The position numbers and the translations under genes are program-made. DNA of 64,000 nucleotides, from contig NZ_CALEYG010000029.1 in assembly GCF_937924975.1 (NCBI RefSeq), forward strand, positions 1 to 64,000, read 5' to 3'. This document shows, in pieces, positions 1-8,206 of the stretch (within the stretch, counting starts at the first letter, position 1; every line of letters begins with the position of its first letter). The notes below the pieces were generated by a model that had not been told where the DNA came from, ran no database searches, and saw only the letters and a program-made list of their open reading frames with translations. This stretch comes from an uncultured Stomatobaculum sp. (GTDB lineage: Bacteria; Bacillota; Clostridia; Lachnospirales; Lachnospiraceae).

Positions 1-314
1 GCGTGAAAAACGCTCACTTCATGTGCGGCGATGCGGCGTATAAACTTCCCGAACTTTTGAGAAGTGGTGTAAAACCCGATGTCATTGTCATCGATCCTCC
101 CCGAGCGGGTTGTGAGGAAAAAGTTCTGAACGCCATTGCAAGCGTCAGACCGAAACGCGTCGTCTACGTGTCGTGCAACCCGGCGACCTTGGCAAGAGAC
201 CTGGCATACATGAACACGAGAGGCTACGAAACTAAAAAAGTCCAACCTGTCGACATGTTCCCTCAAACCCATCATGTGGAGACCGTAGTTTTGATGTCAC
301 GGGTTGACCGGTAA
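1..314 (+). CDS. 23S rRNA (uracil-C5)-methyltransferase, C-terminal part (RlmD/RumA family)
   Basis: The window opens inside this gene, so only about the last 104 residues are seen. They hold the SAM-dependent catalytic core typical of RumA/RlmD/TrmA enzymes: DPPRAG near residue 32, the SCNP motif with the nucleophilic cysteine near residue 59, and a C-terminal HHVETVV segment with the general-base glutamate. The family transfers a methyl group to C5 of a uridine in 23S rRNA. RlmD (U1939) or RlmCD cannot be told apart without the N-terminal TRAM and FeS part. The gene ends with TAA just before degenerate repeat DNA, which suggests that the accessory island begins directly after it. Confidence 0.9.
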   Translation, partial: VKNAHFMCGDAAYKLPELLRSGVKPDVIVIDPPRAGCEEKVLNAIASVRPKRVVYVSCNPATLARDLAYMNTRGYETKKVQPVDMFPQTHHVETVVLMSRVDR

Positions 315-359
315 GGTGTGAAAAAGTGCTTGATTTATGGGCTTTTTGGGCATTTGTCC

Positions 360-479
360 GTCAGCGGCAAGAAGCGAAAATGACCGCAAAAATCGCTCCG
401 TGGGAATATATCAAAGGAAATGTGCGAAGGTTGAGTAGGCGGTTTAGATGTCAGAGGGTTGAGTTAGTGGTTTAGATGT
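360..479. repeat. degenerate ~120-bp repeat, copy A (left flank of island)
   Basis: This stretch aligns almost end to end with 18886-19004 in the same orientation. Shared blocks include GTCAGCGGCAA, GGTTGAGTAGG and GATGTCAGAGGGTTG. Short GATGTCA/TTAGATGT words recur inside it, as in multi-site ends of some insertion sequences (IS21-type ends are one possibility). No transposase is present, so it is a relic. The rest of 315-619 holds a hairpin and no gene that I can support. Confidence 0.6.
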
Positions 480-520
480 TTTTGTGGTAGGTTTGTGGCT
501 GTGATTTGGATGCCAAAAAT

Positions 521-566
521 GAGGCTCCCAAACTGCCATCAGCGGTAGTAAGGGAACCTTGATTTA
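521..566 (+). terminator. stem-loop, copy 1 of a repeated hairpin
   Basis: A 17-base arm (521-537) and its imperfect complement (544-560) surround a short ATCA-centred loop and are followed by a weak T-rich tract. Nearly the same hairpin, including the ACTGCCATCAGCGGTAGTAAG core, occurs at 21722-21768 behind the sirtuin operon. It fits a terminator or a small dispersed hairpin element. Confidence 0.5.
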
Positions 567-619
567 TAGTTACAAAACTGAAGATATCCCGCCGTAAAAG
601 AGCTTCTCGGAGAGATCGA

Positions 620-1513
620 TCAGGTCTTCCAACGGGAGGTTTTTTTGTCCTGCACCCGGTGTCGGTATATGTTGATGGAGCTTGTGCCGAGGAAAGTATT
701 GATGATATTCTGCTCTGTTTGTGAGAAAGCTGCATACGGATTATGCCTGCTGCGGTTATGGAGCAGCATGGCTATGAAGAGCTTGTCCGCAAATTCACGG
801 TAGCTGGAATCGCACACGATCTTTTCCATGTACGGCTCCTGTGAAGCTATGAATTCAAAGAAAACACGGTTGACTTCCGTGAACGGAGCATCAGCCGGAA
901 TTTTGTCGATGGCCTTATAGTATTCCTCTGAGAGCTCGGAAAGAATATCTTCGTACAAGGCCTCTATGCAGGTGTAGTGAAGATAGAATGTCTTGCGGTG
1001 GTTCCTCGTGCGTCCGCTGTTTGCTTTCGTCGGAGCGCAGGGCACGGAGAAGTATTTGATCCGGTCTTTGCCTTCTGTGAGCTTCTGCTTTTCGAGGCCA
1101 AGGACGGCACCGATACCTTCCAGAGAAAGCGGAAGTCCCATTGTGGCCGCCCAGACCATAGAGCAGCGCCAGCTTTTCGGATTTAAGAAGCGTGCGCATT
1201 CGGTCGAGAGAGGGTGGTTATCATGGAAAGGGTCAAGGCTTACTCCAAGATCACGGAGATATCGGGATAAACACACCCGTTCAAAATTTGCATTGAAAGC
1301 CCATTTGATGACAGTATCATCAGTCAGGGCATCTATAATTTCCTGCGTCAGGCGCTCTCCCGGTGCAAGGTCGATGACCGTTACCTCGGAGCCGTCGACG
1401 CTGTAGCCAAACAGCAGTATTTCAAAATCCGGTGACTCGGCATATTTATATACGCCGCACTTGGATAGATTCACGTCGCTGTAGGTTTCGATATAAATAC
1501 TGAGTGTTTGCAT
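620..1513 (-). pseudogene. truncated phage-type DNA polymerase, exonuclease-region remnant
   Basis: The first ~172 of 297 residues resemble the N-terminal 3'-5' exonuclease part of the family A DNA polymerases of Firmicute phages: an IETYSDV motif I region, then KWAFNANFERVC and PCAPTKANSGRTRN. The polymerase domain is missing. After GRTRN the reading frame runs into about 125 residues that I do not recognise, so the ORF is a chimera made by deletion. The aspartate expected in the D-x-E motif (usually IDIETYS) is tyrosine here, which would abolish exonuclease chemistry. A good ribosome site (GAGGTGAAAATCT) precedes the ATG. It is the last gene of a leftward phage replication-module relic. Confidence 0.7.
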
Positions 1514-1577
1514 AGATTTTCACCTCAATTCAAACAAGCGGCTTAAGAACGCTCCTAAGCCGCCTGCCGGTACTGGA

Positions 1578-1754
1578 TTATTTCAGGGATTCAATACGCT
1601 TGATATAGTATTCGTCGTCCTGCGCGGCCTTTTTCTCCTCACGTTTCTCACACTTGAAGTCGTTGATCACTGTCTGGATGGCGACCACTGCCCAAGACAG
1701 GACTACGATGCAGAAGCATCCAATCAGGATGTTGCAGAGAAGGGATGAAATCAT
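1578..1754 (-). CDS. small phage-type membrane protein, 58 aa
   Basis: A short reading frame starts at ATG 1754 and ends at TAA 1578. It begins MISSLLCNILIG, forms one hydrophobic segment (about residues 4-26, rich in I, V, L, C and W), and ends in a charged tail (KCEKREEKKAAQDDEYY). Small single-span proteins of this kind sit between DUF2800 and the DNA polymerase in related phage modules, which supports it as a real gene. The function is unknown. It overlaps the out-of-frame end of the broken DUF2800 gene. Confidence 0.6.
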   Translation of the reverse strand: MISSLLCNILIGCFCIVVLSWAVVAIQTVINDFKCEKREEKKAAQDDEYYIKRIESLK

Positions 1755-2472
1755 GCTTCGCGAGCTTCAGATTTGCCTCAGCTTTGGTGCGGCACTCATT
1801 CTTAGCTTTGCAGAAGCTACACCATTCACCGCACAGGAAGTTCCCGTCACCGGCAAAAGCCAAATCTGCGGGGGGCTTTAAGACTTCATCCGTCCAGCGG
1901 TACAAGTCGTCCTTGCTGATTTCGTAGGTGCTGACGCCTCGGCTGGTAGATAGTCATGGATACCTGATCGATGTCGTAAATGCCATCGAAAAGCTCCAAA
2001 GTACCGAGGGCGTAACACTGCATTTGCGGATTCTCCTTTGCAGAGACCAAGACGCCTAAGCCGTGCTTGTAGTCGATCACTCGGAGCGTACCGTCAGCTA
2101 TGATGATGCAGTCGGCGGTTCCGAAGCCTTGTTCTGCCCAGCGGGAGAAGTCTACACGCTGCTCGATAAGAACTACCGGGTCGGTGCAGGTTTCCTTGGC
2201 GGCTTCGACCTGCTCCAGCACATATTCGGCATAGCCAGAGATAGCATCCTCCATTTCCTCGGAATACCACTTGAGGCTGTCGGTTGGATCGTCGGCAGGT
2301 AGTCCCAGCACGGTCTTTAGCTTGTACTCGCCAAGAGCATAAGCGTCGGTGCCTTCTGCAGCGTAGTCGCTTCCTTTATCCTCTAGGTTTCGCAAAGCCT
2401 CGCCGATGGCGGGCAGTGCAGCCACCTGTCAGAACTGGATGCGGACAGGATTGCGTGTGCTTTAGCTGCCAT
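1648..2472 (-). pseudogene. DUF2800 phage protein (nuclease-like fold), frameshifted
   Basis: Three reading-frame pieces join into one DUF2800 protein. The N-terminus (ATG at 2472, MAAKAHAILSASSSDRWLHC) runs into TAG near 2395. The middle (2425-1886) carries EDKGSDYAAEGTDA, VDFSRWAEQGFGTADCI and VIDYKHGLGVLV. The C-terminus (1905-1648) carries LYRW-like sequence and a cysteine cluster, GEWCSFCKAKNECR. At least two single-base frameshifts separate them. DUF2800 proteins have a PD-(D/E)XK/Cas4-like architecture (D..K core and C-terminal cysteines) and belong to phage replication or recombination modules. The ATG overlaps the stop of the upstream gene by 11 bases, as expected for a coupled operon. 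Confidence 0.8.
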
Positions 2473-2791
2473 TGCTGATCACCTCCGCGTCCTTCATCGG
2501 GGCTTCGTAGTTTGCCGGATCGATCTCCGAGAGCTTTGCGGCACCATACTTTTTAAGCAGGGCGCGTACTTCTGCGGTATGACCGGCGCGGGACTTCTCG
2601 GCAAGGACGGCTCTTACATCCTCCAGCTTGAGTTCAGGCTTTGGTTCCTTCTTGGCGGGAGCCTCAGTTGCCTTCGATTCATCGTCATCACCAGAAAACT
2701 GCTGGTAGAGCCAGTCGGCTGCGGCATTAATAGAAGCAGCAGCGGTGCGGAGCTCTTCGATGGTCTGTGCCATTTCTGCCATCTTTGACAT
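2462..2791 (-). CDS. phage-associated small acidic protein, 109 aa
   Basis: The start at 2791 is chosen because a strong site (GGAAGAAGGAAAAG) lies just upstream; the longer ORF adds residues that overlap the previous gene. The protein has an N-terminal helix (IEELRTAAASINAAADWLYQQF), an acidic/alanine-proline linker, and a conserved-looking C-terminal block (LEDVRAVLAEKSRAGHTAEV, then LLKKYGAAKLSEIDP). Such proteins precede DUF2800 in Firmicute phage replication modules. The C-terminal block resembles the small SAP/Rho-N-like domains seen in phage proteins, but this is only a resemblance. The gene looks intact although its neighbours are broken. Confidence 0.65.
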   Translation of the reverse strand: MSKMAEMAQTIEELRTAAASINAAADWLYQQFSGDDDESKATEAPAKKEPKPELKLEDVRAVLAEKSRAGHTAEVRALLKKYGAAKLSEIDPANYEAPMKDAEVISNGS

Positions 2792-2933
2792 TTTCTTTTC
2801 CTTCTTCCTCCGATTGGCTTGCGACAAGGAGTGAGAGGTTCCTTGCCAGTCTGGCGGATACGCGACTGATGGAATTTAGGAGCTTGATCTCCTCGTTCAC
2901 GTTGCCGCCGGCGTCTGCGTAACTGCGAATCAT
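2727..2933 (-). CDS. small phage-associated protein, 68 aa
   Basis: Starts at ATG 2933 behind GAGGTGAACAACAG. The first ~45 residues (EIKLLNSISRVSARLARNLS region) are a basic amphipathic helix typical of short phage proteins found upstream of the 2462-2791 type gene. The last third overlaps that gene in another frame and may not be conserved. No function can be given. Confidence 0.45.
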   Translation of the reverse strand: MIRSYADAGGNVNEEIKLLNSISRVSARLARNLSLLVASQSEEEGKENVKDGRNGTDHRRAPHRCCFY

Positions 2934-3090
2934 CTGTTGTTCACCTCGCTTTCTGAAGGCAGTGTTCTCTTGCCTTCACCTTCCACTGGAGATGAACTGT
3001 CGATTTGAGCGGAGGATTTTATAAAAAATTCCCGACCACCATCCAAGAGAGGGACAGTGGCCGGAAAGGGTGTGGTTCGTGGTATTTGTA

Positions 3091-3639
3091 TTACTTGTCG
3101 TCTGTGATCCTGCGAAGGTCAGTACGATACTTCTTCATTTGATCCGCGAAGGTCTTCTGCGGGCGACCGAGCTCTCTGGCGATTGCCCGGTCGGAGATTC
3201 CCTCCGGGTGATCCTTCCAAAGTTGAATGATTGTATCAGCCTCCGGGTCGAGCTCACGCAGTCTGGAAAATAGCTGCTCCAGCAACATACGGTCGGCGAT
3301 GACTTCATCCATCGGCTTGCTGTTGTCCGGGATATAGTCACCGAGGGTACCGTTGCCATCAGGGAGAGGCTGATCCAAAGAAGTGGTATCGCCTGCCGCG
3401 TGATATTCGCAGCCGATACAGTCACCGTCGCATTTCCAGATGAAGCGGTAAGGGCACATACACCTGCCGTGATCCTGCTCCTTGTGGCGGATGCGGTCAG
3501 CTTCCTTATAGAAGGAGTCGTGCTGTTCCCTGGTGACCGGCACCCTCTCGCCAGTGCTGCGAATGTAGATGAAATAGGTCTTCTGATTGTCATAGGTAGT
3601 CACATGGAACCGGAAACACCCTGCGCAGATAGCTCCCAC
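3091..3639 (-). CDS. sigma factor-like phage protein with region-4-type HTH
   Basis: The 182-residue protein has an N-terminal block (FIYIRSTGERVPVTREQ, then FYKEADRIRHKEQDHGRC) and a cysteine-rich patch (CMCPYRFIWKCDGDCIGC) that may bind metal. A C-terminal helix-turn-helix resembles sigma-70 region 4 (SDRAIARELGRPQKTF). Proteins of this architecture are annotated as sigma-like factors in Firmicute phages and ICEs, and they probably control late or replication genes. It heads the leftward relic module. The true start may be 10-20 residues inside (near YDNQKTYFIYIRST), since the first residues carry no clear ribosome site. It looks intact. Confidence 0.65.
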   Translation of the reverse strand: MGAICAGCFRFHVTTYDNQKTYFIYIRSTGERVPVTREQHDSFYKEADRIRHKEQDHGRCMCPYRFIWKCDGDCIGCEYHAAGDTTSLDQPLPDGNGTLGDYIPDNSKPMDEVIADRMLLEQLFSRLRELDPEADTIIQLWKDHPEGISDRAIARELGRPQKTFADQMKKYRTDLRRITDDK

Positions 3640-3680
3640 GTGCTAATTACATTTTAGTTTGGAAAGAGAAAAACCAGAAA

Positions 3681-3693
3681 ACTCGACGAGTCG
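3681..3693. promoter_or_regulatory. short palindrome ACTCGACGAGT
   Basis: A perfect 5+5 palindrome around one base (ACTCG-A-CGAGT) is followed by CG. The same half-sites recur in the terminator hairpin at 3789-3807 (ACTCG-G-CGAGT). It lies just upstream of the sigma-like gene and could be an operator. It could also be debris from a duplicated hairpin. Confidence 0.3.
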
Positions 3694-3781
3694 CGAAAAT
3701 GCCTTAAAATAGGCGCTTTTCTAAGTTTTGAATAGGGTACAGATATTGTGAAAAGACAGTGATAGTAAGGAATATAGACAT

Positions 3782-3816
3782 AAAAAAATCCGACTCGGCG
3801 AGTCGGAAAAATTAAA
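3782..3816. terminator. bidirectional terminator hairpin
   Basis: TCCGACTCG (3789-3797) pairs perfectly with CGAGTCGGA (3799-3807). A-rich DNA lies on the left and A-rich DNA after the stem on the right, so it can end transcription of the protease gene (minus strand, stop at 3861). The one-base spacer means that the two central pairs must open to form the loop. Confidence 0.6.
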
Positions 3817-3860
3817 AAAAACCGTACCTCCATGGCGGAAGTGCGGTATATTAGGCCTGC

Positions 3861-5693
3861 TTACAGGCGTTGTTTGGAGCCGAGCGGCTCATAATTGTAT
3901 GATTCAAGAAACTCGTTTGCATCATCAATAGTCATCCCGGAGAATCCTGTGATGCAATATTTTAATGCTTGATGCTCGTCAGATTCATCAAATGCATGCC
4001 CTGCAAGCTGCAACAGCTTTTCAGTTGTTCCGATATCAAAGTCAAGTCCTCTGCCTATAGCGACAATCGTTCTCAGACTTGGCTTTGTGTCGATGTTCTT
4101 CTCGGTCTTTCGGTACACCTCTTCGCCGAGACCTGTCAAAGAACAGAAATGTGATTTGCTAAGTCCGCGAGACTGCACGATCTCAAAAATGACCTCCCAG
4201 CAGGTTTTATTCACACCAGTTATCTTTCTGGCGGCACTCTGGCGCTCGAATTCTTCGCGCTTCTTTTGCAGCGCTTCGGACATCTGAACAGCGGAGGTGC
4301 TTTGTTTAGAATCATATTTTGAGGTTTTGCGCTCTCCGGTTTCACGGTGAAGCAACTCGAATGGGAAGTGCTTTTCTGCCTCGTCTGCTCGCAGGGACTG
4401 CCATGTAAATTGCAGGGTGCATTCATTCAGATTTGCCCATGCATAATCAGTAAAGGTCAGTTTGCCCTCATTGTTACGCTCGATGTACTGTTCGTCGTTG
4501 ATAACGAAATATCCGTCCACATATCGGAAAAGACCAGAATCAATAAGGTTGCGGAATTCGCTGCTGGTGCGATATGCATAGAATGCATATCGCTGGTCTA
4601 AGTACCCGTGGTATGGAGATTCTTCGTCATACTGGTAGATGATAGCAGCGTCCTTGTAGCCGGTTTCCATCATACGAATCAATACTGATTGACGGGACAC
4701 ACCATAGAACTCGCGCAGTTCCTCGGCAACGGAAGTGAGAATAGTTGGTTTTAGTGGACTATTTTCATAATCATATGCCTGTAGAAGCTCTTCTACTTTC
4801 ATTCGGAAAGTACGATAAGGCATGAGAATGCGAGAAGCCATATTGTTTGCCTGCCACTCCATACGTTGGATATCAGACCACTCCTCATCCTTCTGAGGAT
4901 ATGCCATGTTGGAAGGGCAGCGGCATGCAACGAAGTCCTGACCATAGAGAACGTGTTTTATCGCGGCATACATTCGATGCTTATACCAGTGATAGACTTC
5001 ATGGGCAATTGTGTTTTTGACACACCCAAGATTCCGTTCCCAGAAGGTGTAGGCATCTACCAAAATGGTGCCGCGCTTTACATCGATTGTTGTTTTTGAA
5101 ACCTTAAAAAGATCATAGATGGTTGCCCTCCCTGAAGTGAAGTATATTTCTCCAAAAACACTGAAATCATCTGTGATCCGATTGCCATGGATAATTTCAA
5201 GTCCCATATCTTTTGCAATATCAGCAATAGGGACGGCCATTGGCTTTTCCAGTGCTTCCGGGAAATATTGCTGGAGAAAAGTTGTGGCTTCATCATCCAG
5301 ATCCTTTTTGTATAAGATCGGGACTATGTTCTTCGAGACGGCATGACCATCCGTTTTGCGAGGTTGGCCAGAGGTGTACCCAGAGATATTCATAACAGTA
5401 ACAGATTCGAGTTTATCGGTTACGACCGCCACACAGGGAAGAACGAGCCATTGACTTGTTTCGTGCGATGCGGTGCCTTTGTATGTGTCTTCGGTCAGAT
5501 TGATTGTGCAGCTTACGACTGCGTCAAACAGAAGGCTATCTTCATCTATTCGGATATTCTTTGTATATTCGAGGATCATGTCCTCAAGCATGGCAGAATC
5601 CGGATTCTGAATTCTGGAGTAAGATAAATTCAGAGCATAAGGATGCTCTGCAATGTATGTATAAGCTGCCTCCCACATGGGGCGGTAGCACAC
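3861..5693 (-). CDS. ImmA/IrrE-type metallopeptidase with C-terminal XRE-like domain
   Basis: A 610-residue protein with the zinc-peptidase motif HEVYH at residues 231-235, preceded by a typical IrrE/ImmA lead-in (IIHGNRITDDFSVFGEIYF). A downstream ERxEWQANNMA-like segment (RMEWQANNMASRILMP) supplies the third ligand region. The last ~120 residues contain an HTH of the XRE type (LSKSHFCSLTGLGEEVYRKTE). Family members cleave cognate repressors and so derepress mobile or defence genes. It is divergent from the XRE gene at 5935, so that small regulator or its own HTH could be the target. It is longer than usual ImmA proteins (~150-300 aa). The start is uncertain: GTG 5693 or ATG 5678, neither with a clear ribosome site. 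Confidence 0.8.
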   Translation of the reverse strand: MCYRPMWEAAYTYIAEHPYALNLSYSRIQNPDSAMLEDMILEYTKNIRIDEDSLLFDAVVSCTINLTEDTYKGTASHETSQWLVLPCVAVVTDKLESVTVMNISGYTSGQPRKTDGHAVSKNIVPILYKKDLDDEATTFLQQYFPEALEKPMAVPIADIAKDMGLEIIHGNRITDDFSVFGEIYFTSGRATIYDLFKVSKTTIDVKRGTILVDAYTFWERNLGCVKNTIAHEVYHWYKHRMYAAIKHVLYGQDFVACRCPSNMAYPQKDEEWSDIQRMEWQANNMASRILMPYRTFRMKVEELLQAYDYENSPLKPTILTSVAEELREFYGVSRQSVLIRMMETGYKDAAIIYQYDEESPYHGYLDQRYAFYAYRTSSEFRNLIDSGLFRYVDGYFVINDEQYIERNNEGKLTFTDYAWANLNECTLQFTWQSLRADEAEKHFPFELLHRETGERKTSKYDSKQSTSAVQMSEALQKKREEFERQSAARKITGVNKTCWEVIFEIVQSRGLSKSHFCSLTGLGEEVYRKTEKNIDTKPSLRTIVAIGRGLDFDIGTTEKLLQLAGHAFDESDEHQALKYCITGFSGMTIDDANEFLESYNYEPLGSKQRL

Positions 5694-5853
5694 AGTATAT
5701 ATAAACTACTCGATTTCGTTGTTATACGTTCCCACGGCCGGCAGACTCCCTTTCTTGGACACAAAATTTGAGGACATAGATATGGTATAACACAAACCCA
5801 CTAATTTTTCAATACAAACGAAAGAAAATTCTTGCCTATGTGAAGAATAACTC

Positions 5854-5895
5854 TTTATTTCTTAAAGGCTTTGTGCTATACTGTGGAAGTACAGT
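5854..5895 (+). promoter_or_regulatory. promoter of the XRE/TcmP/R-M operon with overlapping dyad
   Basis: An extended -10 (TGC-TATACT, 5874-5882) lies 17 bases from a weak -35 (TTTATT, 5854-5859), about 50 bases before the XRE start. ACTGT-ggaagt-ACAGT (5880-5895) is a dyad overlapping the -10 end, suited to autoregulation by the XRE protein. Confidence 0.45.
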
Positions 5896-5934
5896 GGCAA
5901 AAATCACGTTTTTGAAAATCGAGAGGTGACTACC

Positions 5935-6156
5935 GTGGAAGTTAGTTATAAAAAATTATGGAAAATATTGATTGACAAAGACATGAAGAAGAAAGATTTG
6001 CAGGCAGCTGCCGGGATAAGCTGGGCTTCGGTAACCAAGCTCTCGAAGGGAGAGACAGTAAGCATGGAAGTTCTAATGAAAGTGTGTAAAACGCTGAATT
6101 GTGATATTGGGGACATCATGGAGCTAATCCCCACAGAAGAAAATGAAACTACTTGA
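5935..6156 (+). CDS. XRE/Cro-CI family transcriptional regulator, 73 aa
   Basis: A small one-domain HTH protein: KDLQAAAGISWASVTKLSKG is the helix-turn-helix, followed by the dimer-helix region CKTLNCDIGDIMELIP. This is the YozG/Cro-like class that often heads restriction and toxin operons. GTG 5935 is chosen because GAGAGGTGAC sits directly upstream; the GTG at 5926 lies inside that ribosome site. It is the first gene of the rightward defence operon (next gene 11 bases on) and is the obvious candidate for controlling it. It is divergent from the ImmA-like protease, an arrangement that resembles the ImmR/ImmA switch of mobile elements. Confidence 0.8.
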   Translation: MEVSYKKLWKILIDKDMKKKDLQAAAGISWASVTKLSKGETVSMEVLMKVCKTLNCDIGDIMELIPTEENETT

Positions 6157-6167
6157 GGAGTGATATG

Positions 6168-7292
6168 ATGTCCGGCAGGAAAAAAGTCGTAATCAGTAAA
6201 GCAAGTCCTCATACGATCAAGAAATTTGAGTTAATTGAGGAATATATTAAATCGTGGGCACAGAAGTTGCTACTGACTGAGTCTTGCAATGGGTTGATCT
6301 TTATAGACTGCATGTGCAACAGCGGTGTATACACCGACGATGCTGGGCAATTGGTGAAAGGTACAGCAGTACGTGTTTCAGAAGCACTTAGGGAAGCAGC
6401 AAGATCCTATACGGAGAAAAATATACACATTTACTTAAATGACAAGGATAAAGCGCGCGTAGATGAGCTGAAAAAGCATCTTCCACAGGATGAGCGCAAT
6501 TTTAAGATTGTAACGTCCTGCAGTGATGCGCACGAGCTACTCCGAACTATCGGGTCACAGTTATATGTAACCGGGCACCTGCACTATTTCCTGTTCTACG
6601 ATCCGTATGATGCGACTATCGATTGGGAAGCGCTTCTGCCGTTTTTCCGAAACTGGGGTGAAGTTATGATTAATCACATGGTTTCAGATCCGGTGCGGGC
6701 GATCACAAGCGCAAAGAAGAAAACGACCAAGGCAAAGTATGAGAACACTTATCTGGAAGACTTTGAGAAGTTGGTGCCTTACGGAAGTGACAAGAAGGCC
6801 TATGAGGCCAGAGTGGAGGAGATCATAAATTCACTGAAAGGTGCCCGCAGATACTATGTATCGGCATTTCCGTTCTATAACACGCAGAATTCGCTCGTCT
6901 ACAATCTGATTCACTGCACGAGCAACAAAGAGGGCTTTAAGCTCTACAAGAAGAGTGCTTGGAAAGTTTTTGGTGCGCAGTCCTCTACAAAACATTCGGT
7001 TGAGAACAGGCAGCTGTCATTCAACCTTTTCGGAGAGATCACAGAAGAGGAAGATGAAAGCTGTTTGCATGTTATCGACATCGTGAAATATCTACAGCGC
7101 TGCCTCAAAGACCGCAAGCAAGTGCCTCTTGATGAGATGTGGGAACTTTTGGATAACCATCCGATTTTCCCTTCAGAGGGATTTCGTAATGAGATAAAGA
7201 GTCATCTCACGGGTCTCTTTGACGCGAAGATCGAACAGATTGTGAATCTTGATACAGGAAAGAAGGAAACGGTGATTTCTTTCTCTTCATGA
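6168..7292 (+). CDS. tcmP: three-Cys-motif partner protein (TcmP-like), first copy
   Basis: A 374-residue protein recognisable as a TcmP family member, the partner of a three-Cys-motif radical SAM protein. The fold looks methyltransferase-like: IFIDCMCNSGVY near residue 45 stands where SAM-binding motif I (DxFxGxG) would be, and FLFYDPYDATIDW near residue 145 resembles the D-P-[PY]-Y catalytic motif of N-methyltransferases. The motif I glycines are weaker than in the second copy, so this one may be non-catalytic. ATG 6168 (7 bases after GGAG) is preferred, with ATG 6165 possible. It directly follows the XRE gene and precedes the second tcmP by 35 bases. The biochemical role of the family is unknown to me. 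Confidence 0.75.
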   Translation: MSGRKKVVISKASPHTIKKFELIEEYIKSWAQKLLLTESCNGLIFIDCMCNSGVYTDDAGQLVKGTAVRVSEALREAARSYTEKNIHIYLNDKDKARVDELKKHLPQDERNFKIVTSCSDAHELLRTIGSQLYVTGHLHYFLFYDPYDATIDWEALLPFFRNWGEVMINHMVSDPVRAITSAKKKTTKAKYENTYLEDFEKLVPYGSDKKAYEARVEEIINSLKGARRYYVSAFPFYNTQNSLVYNLIHCTSNKEGFKLYKKSAWKVFGAQSSTKHSVENRQLSFNLFGEITEEEDESCLHVIDIVKYLQRCLKDRKQVPLDEMWELLDNHPIFPSEGFRNEIKSHLTGLFDAKIEQIVNLDTGKKETVISFSS

Positions 7293-7327
7293 GACAGAGT
7301 TTAATATAGATGAGGTGATTGGAATTT

Positions 7328-8188
7328 ATGGCAACGTCGCAGAAATTTGGTGGCAATTGGACTGAGGAGAAGCTGAATATCTTCACCAGCTATCTGGACG
7401 CATACCTGATTGCACTGCAAAACCAGAAGTTCAAGAAGATTTATATAGACGCCTTTGCTGGAACCGGCGAGATTGAAACCAGCGACGGCGGACAGTCTCT
7501 TGTGGGCTCAGCTAAATGTGCGCTGGCGTCTGAGAAGAAGTTCGATCACTACTATTTTATAGAAGCGGACTCTCAGAAGGCGGGAGAACTTCAAGATATG
7601 ATAAACTCCGAGTTCCCGCAGATGAGACGAATTGTGACGATTTTTTGCGGCGATGCGAACGATAAGCTTGCGGAGATTATTAGCAATGTAGATTGGAGAT
7701 TTAACAGAGGATTGCTGTTTTTAGATCCGTATGCGACGCAGGTAAATTGGACTACGCTTGAAAATGTAGCAAAGACGAAATCAATAGATGTATGGTACCT
7801 GTTTCCGTTCTCCGCACTTGAACGGATGCTGCCGAAAAACGGAAAGTACGATAAATGGGAGGATTGCATAGATCGATTGCTTGGAGATTCCGGATGGCGA
7901 GAGGAATTCTATAAGAAAGATCCTCAGATGACGCTTTTTGACCTATTCCCAGAGCCCGGACAGAGCGATGGCGAGCGGATGGTTAAAGACGCAAATCCAG
8001 ATCACATAAAGGAGTATATCCTCGCTCGGCTTGGGACGATCTTTCCATGCGTGTCAAAGCATGCGCGGATTTTCAGGAACAGCAGGAACTCGCCGATGTT
8101 CCTATTCTGCTTTGCCATTGCGAGTAAAAGCCTGAAAGCGCAGGGACTTGCACTGCGGATGGCAGACTACATATTGAAGAACAAGTAG
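7328..8188 (+). CDS. tcmP: three-Cys-motif partner protein (TcmP-like), second copy
   Basis: A 286-residue TcmP-like protein. Motif I is well kept (IYIDAFAGTGEI, about residues 38-49), and LLFLDPYATQVNW near residue 135 matches a D-P-Y-type catalytic loop, so a SAM-dependent methyltransferase fold is likely. The C-terminal part (PMFLFCFAIASKSLKAQGLA) matches the usual end of the family. Start ATG 7328 has GAGGTGA at proper spacing; the in-frame TTG at 7319 abuts the ribosome site and is not used. It is clearly diverged from the first copy, so the two may form a heterodimer. The radical SAM gene follows 18 bases later. Confidence 0.8.
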   Translation: MATSQKFGGNWTEEKLNIFTSYLDAYLIALQNQKFKKIYIDAFAGTGEIETSDGGQSLVGSAKCALASEKKFDHYYFIEADSQKAGELQDMINSEFPQMRRIVTIFCGDANDKLAEIISNVDWRFNRGLLFLDPYATQVNWTTLENVAKTKSIDVWYLFPFSALERMLPKNGKYDKWEDCIDRLLGDSGWREEFYKKDPQMTLFDLFPEPGQSDGERMVKDANPDHIKEYILARLGTIFPCVSKHARIFRNSRNSPMFLFCFAIASKSLKAQGLALRMADYILKNK

Positions 8189-8206
8189 GCGGAGGATGAA
8201 AACAAC

